Shown here: one piece after another, positions 1-5,317 of the stretch
Numbering within the stretch: position 1 is the stretch's first letter
Layout of the letters: every line of letters starts with the position of its first letter
Assembly (NCBI GenBank): GCA_023388055.1
Contig: JAEWGW010000038.1
Span: 1-12,192 of the forward strand
Origin: Bacillota bacterium
GTDB lineage: Bacteria; Bacillota; Bacilli; Paenibacillales; NBRC-103111
Length of the DNA stretch: 12,192 nt
Reading direction: 5' to 3'
Notes under the pieces: model-generated
Database searches by the model: none
What the model saw: only the letters and a program-made list of their open reading frames with translations
Told to the model about the DNA's origin: nothing
Made by a program: the position numbers and the translations under genes

Positions 1-72
1 GTAACGGCGCCCCCCGGCGTTCCCCTGGCAGTGGATCCTCATCTGTTCAAGAAGTTGAAATCCTGCGAATGA
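1..72 (+). CDS. C-terminal end of an unidentified protein (partial, 23 codons)
   Basis: Frame 1 is open from the first base to a TGA at 70-72 and reads as a plausible protein tail, ending in LFKKLKSCE. The start lies outside the window. The tail is proline-rich at first (VTAPPGVPLAVDP) and then basic, and I cannot assign a family. A 6-bp stem (CGAATG/CATTCG, 66-83) overlaps the stop codon but has no T-run, so it is not a convincing terminator. The evidence is only frame openness and amino-acid plausibility over 23 codons, so the call is modest. Confidence 0.45.
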   Translation, partial: VTAPPGVPLAVDPHLFKKLKSCE

Positions 73-104
73 GTGAGCATTCGAGAGCTATCCCCTAATT
101 ACGA

Positions 105-300
105 GGGACGGAACTCAGAAGCTCTTAGACCCGATATTCATCCACTTTTGCGCATATGGAGCCGTGTAACAGTCGCTCAGTTCCGTTGCGCGCGGCAAAA
201 GCCAGATATTAGCTTCTAAGGGTCTTTCAGTTCCGTTACGCGCGGGAAAATCCGAATAGTTGCCGCTGATGGTCTCTCAGTTCCGTTATGCCATGTTCCG
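105..300. repeat. Intergenic repeat cluster with a 50-bp period
   Basis: The 11-mer TCAGTTCCGTT recurs at 177, 227 and 277, exactly 50 bp apart. The first two units also share a GCGCGG core, an AAAA stretch and a closing GGTCT, and the third is truncated after TCAGTTCCGTTA. An inverted, more diverged copy appears to lie upstream: ACGGAACT at 108-115 is followed by a TTAGA...GATATTC...CTTTTGC order that resembles the reverse complement of unit one. The stretch 73-356 holds no gene that I can support. Confidence 0.75.
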
Positions 301-356
301 TTACAGTATGTATCCAAACGCGGCCTGGAATCACATGGCCTAGAATCCCTTTATGC

Positions 357-866
357 TTAAACAAGCCGCAGCACCATCAATTCCTCATCGTAATACACAC
401 CGTTCCACCTCAGCGACTCCCGCTCGGTGCCGTACACCTCAAATCCCAAAGAAGAGTACAGCCGCCGGGCGGGTTCGTTGGCCGCATTAACCGCCAGCCT
501 CAGCTGCTCCATCCCCGTCCAGCCCCGGGCCAGCCGGATCAACTCCAGTAAAAGCTGCCTGGCGACTCCCCGGCCTCTGGTCTCCGGATGGACAAACACC
601 CGGCAGATATCCGCCTTGTGCTGCTCCTTCACCGTTCCCATACGGATAGCCGCAGCAATGCCCCACAACCGGCCGTCCTCTCCAAAAGCGCCCACTGTAA
701 CTCTTTGATCCTCAATAGACAGAAGCCGTTCGATAACCGTTTCCCTGCTGAAACGGGCCTCCCTGTCGTAATCCGAGCCGAAGGCCTCGGGACATTGCTG
801 TAACCCCATAAGCCGCAGCTCCTGGTAGAGCGCAGCATCTTCTTTTTCAAGCACACGTATGTACAT
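357..866 (-). CDS. GNAT-family N-acetyltransferase
   Basis: This 169-residue protein has the length of a single GNAT domain, which transfers an acetyl group from acetyl-CoA to an amine; the substrate here is unknown. The acetyl-CoA loop (motif A) is at about residues 90-110, with the pyrophosphate-binding signature TRGRGVA at 96-102 after the beta-strand CRVFVHP. The C-terminal signature NEPARRLYSSLGFEVYG at 130-146 is typical of RimI-like members. The ATG at 866 is preferred over an in-frame start at 944, because AGGAGG (875-880) sits 8 nt upstream of it and a -10-like element lies between the two starts. It is a cytoplasmic, single-gene unit, divergent from the gene at 1154. Confidence 0.9.
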   Translation of the reverse strand: MYIRVLEKEDAALYQELRLMGLQQCPEAFGSDYDREARFSRETVIERLLSIEDQRVTVGAFGEDGRLWGIAAAIRMGTVKEQHKADICRVFVHPETRGRGVARQLLLELIRLARGWTGMEQLRLAVNAANEPARRLYSSLGFEVYGTERESLRWNGVYYDEELMVLRLV

Positions 867-903
867 GGCATAATCCTCCTTTGCTCCGACTGTTATATAA
901 TGC

Positions 904-929
904 AGTATACACCTTAAGAAAAACTTAAG
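904..929 (-). promoter_or_regulatory. Probable promoter of the GNAT gene, with a double CTTAAG element
   Basis: On the minus strand TATACT (904-909) can serve as a -10, about 40 nt before the start codon. The expected -35 zone has no good TTGACA match but holds two CTTAAG palindromes at 913-918 and 924-929, exactly 11 bp apart and joined by an A/T tract. Such spacing puts both on one DNA face and could be an activator or repressor site. The assignment is tentative. Confidence 0.4.
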
Positions 930-1064
930 AAGATCTAAAGACACTTTTGCCGGTGCGCGCCCATACCCTGTTGGATGGCTTAGCAGGCGGGGATTTGGGG
1001 AACGATGGATAATAAAGCGGCGGTTTTCCTAAGGAAACTGCGGGTTAGGGCGGGCTTGCCTTCG

Positions 1065-1093
1065 TTGCGCGGGGGTATGAAGATGTGTACAAT
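1065..1093 (+). promoter_or_regulatory. Candidate sigma-A promoter for the flippase-like/glycosyltransferase unit
   Basis: TTGCGC (1065-1070) and TACAAT (1088-1093) are separated by 17 bp. The -10 matches 5 of 6 and the -35 only 3 of 6. The predicted leader is about 55 nt, ending at the ATG at 1154. The alternative GTG start at 1085 would fall inside this promoter, which supports the later start. Confidence 0.45.
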
Positions 1094-1153
1094 GATGGTA
1101 TTACTTTGCAGGCAGCGGAATGGCTCCCTTTCATACAGAGAAAGGATGCGTTT

Positions 1154-2059
1154 ATGAAGAAAAAGCTTTTGAACGTCCTGAAGGTCGTGGTTCTGGCGGC
1201 GACCGTCTATTTTATTGTGGTCAACCTCAAAATGAGGCCCATGGACATTGTGGACTACCTCTATGAAGCCCAGAGTTTTTTTTATCTGGCGTTGTCCATC
1301 TTCGTGGTTTTCCTGGCGGTGCAGGCCTGGATCTGGGTGCAGATCCTGAATGACTCCGGCAAGCAGATTTCCGCCTACCGGGGGCTGGTCATCTATATGA
1401 CCTCCCAGTTCGCCAAGTACCTGCCCGGCGGCTTCTGGAACCTGGTGGGGCGGGTGTACCTGACCAGTAAATACGGCGTGGTGCTGGGCACCCAGATGAC
1501 GGCGATTCTCTATGAAAATATGATGCTGGGCATTGTGTCGGTGATCTACGGCATTATTTTGCTCTACAGCTTCCACTTTATTTTCCTGCCGGTGCTGCTG
1601 GCGGTGGGGGTACTGCTGCCCATTGCTTATTTCTTTTACGAGCCCGTGCGGGTATTCAGCCAAAAGGTGATTCATAAGCTGTCCAAACGCTTCCGGGGAA
1701 TGGAGCTTTCCTTGCCGAGGGAGCGGTTTTTCCTGTATTTGTCCTATTATTTCCTGAGCCATCTGCTTCAGGGGATTGCCTTCTGGCTTCTCTTGCAAAC
1801 CTTCGGCGTAGAGTCGGTCAATATTGTTACGGCGGCGGGGATTTTTGCCGTTTCGTGGCTGATTGGCCTGATCAGTCCGCTGCCTGGGGGTATCGGCATC
1901 CGGGAGGGGGCGTTGGTGTTCCTGCTTTCCTTCCAGGTGCCTGTGCCTGTGGCGACCCAGATTTCGATCATTACGCGCATCTGGAATCTGATGGGGGAGC
2001 TGGTGCTTTTCACCCTGCTGAACAGCATTGATCTTATTCGGAAAAGGATGGCCGCCTGA
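1154..2059 (+). CDS. Flippase-like integral membrane protein (lysylphosphatidylglycerol synthase transmembrane-type, UPF0104/COG0392)
   Basis: The 301-residue protein is hydrophobic throughout, with about eight predicted membrane segments, starting with one at about 8-24. It lacks the soluble aminoacyl-transferase half of MprF. Two family signatures are present: KYLPGGFWNLVGR at 88-100 and LISPLPGGIGIREGA at 239-253. Relatives are annotated as the flippase half of MprF or as flippase-like proteins beside glycosyltransferases. The ATG at 1154 has AAAGG (1141-1145) 8 nt upstream. Its stop overlaps the start of the next gene by 1 nt (TGATG), so the two are translationally coupled. By inference it moves or presents a lipid-linked product of the neighbouring glycosyltransferase; the substrate is not visible. 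Confidence 0.85.
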   Translation: MKKKLLNVLKVVVLAATVYFIVVNLKMRPMDIVDYLYEAQSFFYLALSIFVVFLAVQAWIWVQILNDSGKQISAYRGLVIYMTSQFAKYLPGGFWNLVGRVYLTSKYGVVLGTQMTAILYENMMLGIVSVIYGIILLYSFHFIFLPVLLAVGVLLPIAYFFYEPVRVFSQKVIHKLSKRFRGMELSLPRERFFLYLSYYFLSHLLQGIAFWLLLQTFGVESVNIVTAAGIFAVSWLIGLISPLPGGIGIREGALVFLLSFQVPVPVATQISIITRIWNLMGELVLFTLLNSIDLIRKRMAA

Positions 2060-3249
2060 TGATGAAAAAACGCAACGTTCTGCTTGTCGCCGGGGTATTC
2101 CCGCCGGGAGTTGGCGGCATGCAGAACTATTATTATAATCTGTGCCGGCATTCCGGGCACAAAATCACGGTGTTCGCCTCGGATTACAAGGGGGCGCCTG
2201 CCTACGACGCGGGACAAGCCTTCAAGGTGATCCGGAAGCCTTTTTTGCGGGATGAAAAGGTCAGTGTTTGGCATACTCTGCGGATGATTCCCCAGGTGGG
2301 CCGGGTGATCAAGGAGGAGAACATCGATATCACGGTGTACGGGTATATTCTGTACGGGCTGATCGGGTGGTTCCAGAATATGTTCCGCGGCCGCAAATAC
2401 GGGGTTTCGGTCCATGGGATGGATGTGCTGAAGCTGACCCGGTATGCAGTGCTGCGGAGCATGGTGAAGGCCATTCTCCAGCGGGCGGATGCGGTGATCG
2501 TTAACAGCGCCTATGTGAAAAAGCTGATGATGGAGCTGGGTGTGAAGGAGGAGCGGCTTCAGGTGGTGTACCCCGGTGTGGAGGAGCAGTATGACCGGAT
2601 GGAGAAGGACCCGGCGCTGATCCGCAAGCATGGCCTGGAAGGCAAATATGTGCTCATGACCCTCGGGCGGCTGGTGGGCCGTAAGGGCTTCGATATGGTA
2701 ATCCGGGCCATGCCGGAAATCCGCAAAGCAATCCCTGACGCGGTGTACCTGATCGTAGGGGGTGGACCGGAGCGGGAGGCTTTGGAGCGGTTAGCTAAGG
2801 AAACCGGAGTGTCGGACTGTGTGGTGTTTGCGGGCCGTGCCGCTGATGAGGATTTGGTGAAGTATTATAATCTGTGCGATGTGTTCGTGATGCCCAGCCG
2901 TTATATTGCAGCGGAGGGGGATGTGGAGGGTTTCGGCATCGTCTATATGGAGGCCTCCAGCTGCGGCAAGCCGGTTATCGGCGGCAACTCCGGCGGTGTG
3001 GTAGAGGCGGTGCTGGACGGGGAGACGGGGCTGATCGTAGACCCGTCCTCAGCGGCAGCGATTGCTCAAGCGGTCATCCGGCTGCGGGAGAACCCGGCGC
3101 TGGCGGAGCGTCTGGCCGAAACCGGCTACAAGCGGGCCAAGGAGCAGTTCCGGTACGGCGCGATTACCCGGGACTTCGACGCGTTCCTGGGGGAGCAATG
3201 CGGAGACGCTCAGGAGAAGGCCCTGCAGGGCAGGACCCGGATGCTGTAA
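2059..3249 (+). CDS. GT4-family glycosyltransferase (PimB-like, GT-B fold)
   Basis: The 396-residue length is usual for GT4 retaining glycosyltransferases, which use nucleotide or lipid-linked sugar donors. The N-terminal Rossmann domain starts with the glycine loop PPGVGGMQNYYYNL (15-28). SVHGMD (117-122) carries the conserved acceptor-side histidine H119. The donor domain begins at LGRLVGRKG (202-210, with R208 and K209), continues through LIVGGGPE (231-238), and has the EX7E motif at E290 and E298 within EGDVEGFGIVYMEAS. The GDVEGFG variant recalls phosphatidylinositol mannosyltransferases of the PimB type, but the acceptor is unknown. The start is the first of two adjacent ATGs, overlapping the upstream stop by 1 nt, with AAAAGG (2042-2047) as the likely ribosome site inside the preceding gene. 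It is cytoplasmic or membrane-associated, and coupling suggests joint work with the flippase-like protein. Confidence 0.93.
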   Translation: MMKKRNVLLVAGVFPPGVGGMQNYYYNLCRHSGHKITVFASDYKGAPAYDAGQAFKVIRKPFLRDEKVSVWHTLRMIPQVGRVIKEENIDITVYGYILYGLIGWFQNMFRGRKYGVSVHGMDVLKLTRYAVLRSMVKAILQRADAVIVNSAYVKKLMMELGVKEERLQVVYPGVEEQYDRMEKDPALIRKHGLEGKYVLMTLGRLVGRKGFDMVIRAMPEIRKAIPDAVYLIVGGGPEREALERLAKETGVSDCVVFAGRAADEDLVKYYNLCDVFVMPSRYIAAEGDVEGFGIVYMEASSCGKPVIGGNSGGVVEAVLDGETGLIVDPSSAAAIAQAVIRLRENPALAERLAETGYKRAKEQFRYGAITRDFDAFLGEQCGDAQEKALQGRTRML

Positions 3250-3265
3250 ATAGGGTGGTCGGTTG

Positions 3266-3330
3266 GGTACGTGAATGAGCCCCAGGTTTACCGTTCCGCA
3301 TCCGGTTTTCCGGTACGTGATTGGGGAACG
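3266..3330. repeat. Nested inverted repeat and 9-bp direct repeat after the glycosyltransferase gene
   Basis: GGTACGTGA occurs at 3266-3274 and 3312-3320. CGTTCC (3292-3297) pairs with GGAACG (3325-3330), and inside lies CCGGTTTTCCGG (3302-3313), itself a 4-bp stem. There is no T-run, so this is not a standard terminator. It may be a diverged member of the repeats that follow. Confidence 0.5.
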
Positions 3331-3337
3331 TGAGGTC

Positions 3338-3523
3338 TAACGGAAGCTACAGCCGCTATTGTAGCCCCAAAAGGGCGTTTCAGTTTCTTACGGAACTGAG
3401 CGCCCTTATTTGTGCTTATATAGCCTTGAACCCGGCTGTTTCCCCCGAATAGCGGCTGTGGCCGCCGTTAGAACTGGGGATGGGTGGTTTTGGACCAAAT
3501 AGCAGCTGTGGCCGCCGTTAGAA
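3338..3523. repeat. Second intergenic repeat cluster, 50-bp period, with an inverted copy
   Basis: A 26-mer beginning AATAGC and ending GCCGCCGTTAGAA occurs at 3448-3473 and 3498-3523, exactly 50 bp apart with one substitution. The rest of the two units is also related (GGTGGTTTTGGACC against GGCGGTTTTGGGTCC). The segment 3338-3360 is the reverse complement of the same motif (AATAGCGGCTGTAGC...CGTTA). The period equals that of the cluster near the window start, and the hairpin in between carries TACGGAACTGAG, the inverse of that cluster's core. No gene is supported in 3250-3636. Confidence 0.75.
3369..3411. terminator. Terminator-like long hairpin between convergent genes
   Basis: AAGGGCG-T-TTCAGTT (3370-3384) pairs with AACTGA-G-CGCCCTT (3393-3408) across a short loop (TCTTACGG). 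Short T-rich tracts lie outside both arms (TTATTT rightward; CCCTTTTGGGG read leftward). It lies between the convergent glycosyltransferase gene (+) and xpt (-) and could terminate both, though neither T-run is long. Confidence 0.6.
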
Positions 3524-3636
3524 TCAACGAAGGGCGGTTTTGGGTCCCAGCAGCCATTTATGTGCGGTTCCCGCTGCATCGATACCGGGAAAATGTCACA
3601 GTAAGCCCTCACATCGGCTGTGCCGCTTGCTCCCGC

Positions 3637-4212
3637 CTACTCCTCTACGAAACGCACCTCGTTATTGTCCAGAGAGGCGATGCGTGCCAGGGATTCCAGC
3701 CGGTACCCGGCGGCGGTCAGCTTGTCCGCTCCCTGCTGGAAGGACTTCTCGATCACGATGCCGATGCCCGCCACTACCGCGCCTGCCTGCTCGGCGATCC
3801 GGGCCAGCCCGAAGGCCGCTTCTCCATGCGCCAGGAAGTCGTCCAGAATCAGCACCCGGTCCCCGGGTTTGATGAATTTTTTGGCGATGGTAATCTCGTT
3901 CTTCTCCTGCTTGGTGAAGGAGAATACCTCTTGCACGTAGATATCGTCACGGAGGGTCAGCGACTTCTGCTTCCGGGCAAAAATCATTGGCACCTCCATC
4001 ACCAGGGCGGTCATGATGGCCGGTGCAATACCGGAGGATTCGATGGTCAGAATCCGGTTCACACCCTCATTCTCAAAACGGCGGGCAAACTCCCTGCCCA
4101 TCTCCATCATCAGCTGCGGGTCCATTTGATGGTTCAAGAAGGAATCCACCTTCAGGACCTGGCCGGACAGCACGATGCCTTCTTTCATAATCTTTTGCTT
4201 CAGCAGCTCCAT
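3637..4212 (-). CDS. xpt: Xanthine phosphoribosyltransferase
   Basis: The enzyme converts xanthine and PRPP to XMP in cytoplasmic purine salvage. The 191 residues align by eye along the whole length with Bacillus Xpt: LKVDSFLNHQMDP at 20-32, TIESSGIAPAIMTAL at 56-70, FARKQKSLTL at 78-87, and the PRPP-binding loop VLILDDFLAHGEA at 120-132 with its two acidic residues D124 and D125. GIGIVIEKSFQ at 149-159 is also characteristic. The ATG at 4212 is chosen because family similarity starts there (MELLKQKI) and AAGGGAG lies just upstream; the longer in-frame extension is riboswitch leader. The gene stands alone, without the pbuX permease that follows it in B. subtilis. It is controlled by the guanine riboswitch upstream. 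Confidence 0.97.
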   Translation of the reverse strand: MELLKQKIMKEGIVLSGQVLKVDSFLNHQMDPQLMMEMGREFARRFENEGVNRILTIESSGIAPAIMTALVMEVPMIFARKQKSLTLRDDIYVQEVFSFTKQEKNEITIAKKFIKPGDRVLILDDFLAHGEAAFGLARIAEQAGAVVAGIGIVIEKSFQQGADKLTAAGYRLESLARIASLDNNEVRFVEE

Positions 4213-4249
4213 GGCGGCTTTCTCCCTTCCAGCACTCGAGGTCAATAAA

Positions 4250-4298
4250 CAAAAAACACTCCAACACGCAGCCCCTGCGGGACAACGCAATCGAGTGT
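4250..4298 (-). terminator. Riboswitch-controlled intrinsic terminator of xpt
   Basis: On the minus strand ACACTC (4293-4298) pairs with GAGTGT (4256-4261), followed by six T (4251-4256). The inner part adds imperfect pairs and a CCC/GGG hairpin. The 8-mer GACACTCG (4292-4299, minus strand) is the exact complement of CGAGTGTC (4403-4410, minus strand), the 3' strand of aptamer P1. Free P1 3' strand can therefore form an antiterminator; ligand-bound P1 frees the terminator. Confidence 0.85.
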
Positions 4299-4404
4299 CG
4301 GATAAACGCGGGCTTCCATCCGTATCACGTGAGAGGCCAGGCGCACCACAAGCGCAAAACACACAGCGGCGAACAGGCTCCCCCTAAACGGACAGACACG
4401 CAGA

Positions 4405-4474
4405 CACTCGTAGTCGGGACATTTCCGGTGCCCCGGTAGAAACTTGCAGGCCCATTCCTGCTATTATACGAGAA
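4405..4474 (-). ncRNA. Guanine riboswitch aptamer (purine riboswitch)
   Basis: The minus strand contains the conserved purine-aptamer core: CTCGTATAAT at the 5' side of P1, a P2 hairpin GCAGG/CCTGC, the invariant junction GTTTCTACC, a P3 hairpin with loop CCGGAAA, and GACTACGAG at the 3' side of P1. P1 is CUCGUA/UACGAG. The specificity position (C74 in B. subtilis xpt numbering) is C, as in guanine rather than adenine sensors. Compared with the B. subtilis xpt aptamer, P2/L2 is one nucleotide shorter and P3 one pair longer. It is placed about 190 nt ahead of xpt, with a terminator between, and is predicted to switch transcription off when guanine binds. Confidence 0.96.
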
Positions 4475-4501
4475 CATATGAAAGGATCAGGTACATTTGC
4501 G

Positions 4502-4530
4502 ATTATACAATAGAATAGCCGCGCAGAAAA
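4502..4530 (-). promoter_or_regulatory. Promoter of the xpt riboswitch leader
   Basis: On the minus strand a perfect TATAAT (4502-4507) precedes the aptamer by about 30 nt. The -35 zone is only a T-rich match (TTTTCT with a 17-bp spacer), which is weak. The position, directly before the riboswitch, supports the call. Confidence 0.65.
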
Positions 4531-4555
4531 AGAGGGTTCGTGGCGAATTTGCGAA

Positions 4556-4590
4556 AAAGCAAGAAAAGGACAGGCTGCTTAAGCCTGTCC
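4556..4590 (-). terminator. Intrinsic terminator of the small-gene pair
   Basis: Read on the minus strand, GGACAGGC (4583-4590) pairs perfectly with GCCTGTCC (4568-4575) and is followed by TTTTCTTGCTTTTT. It separates the small genes (4699-5141) from the xpt promoter. Confidence 0.85.
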
Positions 4591-4674
4591 TCCTGCTGCA
4601 TAAGTGCTGAAAGGGTAGGGGAAAATGCCGCATAGGTCTGGCTTTAGCTTCAACTTGGAGTGAAAAGACAGCGC

Positions 4675-4710
4675 CTAGGGCGTGCTTGCAAACACGCCCT
4701 AGTGCTTTTT
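4675..4710. terminator. Perfect 10-bp hairpin overlapping the stop codon of the 46-aa gene
   Basis: CTAGGGCGTG (4675-4684) and CACGCCCTAG (4693-4702) form a perfect stem with an 8-nt loop. The plus strand continues with TGCTTTTT. On the minus strand the stem contains the TAG stop of the small gene and is followed by a weaker CTGTCTTTTC tail. It could be a first terminator ahead of the one at 4568-4590 or an mRNA-stabilising stem. Confidence 0.6.
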
Positions 4711-4839
4711 CAGATCCAGCTGATCGGTTTCGGATTGGGCTGCCCGGGCTTGGGCCTTGCCTTGTCCGCTGCGGTCTGCCCTGGATTGGAGGGCGGAGGC
4801 TTCACGCTTCCGTTTGGATGGATAAATGCCGTTTGCCAT
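4699..4839 (-). CDS. Small basic hydrophilic protein of unknown function (46 aa)
   Basis: I do not recognise this gene. It encodes 46 residues beginning MANGIYPSKRKREA, very rich in Lys, Arg, Gln and Ala, with no membrane segment or cysteine, and ending DLKKH. The ATG at 4839 is chosen because AAAGGAG lies 10 nt upstream; an ATG 9 nt earlier is only 1 nt from that site. It follows the 86-aa gene by 41 nt on the same strand and shares its terminator, so the two are probably cotranscribed. The composition would fit a disordered nucleic-acid-associated or spore-associated peptide, but nothing in the sequence proves it. Confidence 0.6.
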   Translation of the reverse strand: MANGIYPSKRKREASALQSRADRSGQGKAQARAAQSETDQLDLKKH

Positions 4840-4880
4840 AGGGAACATGCTCCTTTCGAAGATGGTGTCCTGAACCCGGC

Positions 4881-5141
4881 TCAATCCCCCTTATCGTGGC
4901 CCTTCTCCTTGAACCGGTCGGGATAGGTGATCTCCTCGCGGAAACGGGGGTCCACAGAGATGCCGGTATGGGTGTCATGGGCCAGGCCTACCAGCTTCCA
5001 GGTGGAGGTGCCCAGCTGCGGGTCTGCAGGGAACAGCTCGCCGCGGTTAAAGTACGCCTCCCGGCCCCATTCGTTCTCATATACACCGTCCGTCTCTACC
5101 GGCTCCCCGGACATGGGGTCCATACGCTTTTGCTCTGACAA
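4881..5141 (-). CDS. Small hypothetical protein with weak YjzC-like pattern (86 aa, TTG start)
   Basis: The 86-residue protein is acidic and hydrophilic, with no signal peptide or membrane segment. The stretch from DGVYENEWG through ELFPADPQ to TSTWKLVGL (about 18-51) resembles the pattern of YjzC-like small Bacillus proteins (G-x-Y-x-E, G/E-x-FP, then W-K), but the match is loose and the C-terminal part is different. The start is TTG at 5141, because a perfect AGGAGG (5150-5155) is 8 nt away. An ATG at 5149 is out of frame and almost touches the Shine-Dalgarno. It is the first gene of a probable two-gene unit. Confidence 0.72.
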   Translation of the reverse strand: MSEQKRMDPMSGEPVETDGVYENEWGREAYFNRGELFPADPQLGTSTWKLVGLAHDTHTGISVDPRFREEITYPDRFKEKGHDKGD

Positions 5142-5149
5142 GGGACATA

Positions 5150-5155
5150 CCTCCT
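5150..5155 (-). promoter_or_regulatory. Ribosome binding site that fixes a TTG start
   Basis: AGGAGG on the minus strand is followed by TATGTCCC and then TTG. The 8-nt gap is optimal for TTG, whereas the nearer ATG has a gap of one base and leads into another frame. Confidence 0.8.
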
Positions 5156-5317
5156 GCTTCGCGTGATATTCGTCGGTGCGGCGCAGCCGGCCCCGTCAGG
5201 ACCGGCTCCTGAAGCCCAAGCACAAAACACGGCTCTGGCGCTTCCACGGTTATTTTCCGCTGGCGGCAGGCTTTCTATACAGCAGTCCGCTTCCAGAGGC
5301 GCCGCGGCCACCGCATC

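Noticed and set aside
177..287. CRISPR-like direct repeats at 50-bp period
   Set aside because: The whole 50-bp unit is related between copies, there are only three copies, and no cas genes are nearby.
980..1798. 272-codon open frame on the minus strand
   Set aside because: It is antisense to the flippase-like gene, with a His/Gln-rich composition typical of a reverse shadow of a hydrophobic protein.
3484..4248. 254-codon open frame on the plus strand over xpt
   Set aside because: It is antisense to the clear Xpt coding sequence, begins inside the repeat cluster and shows no protein family features.
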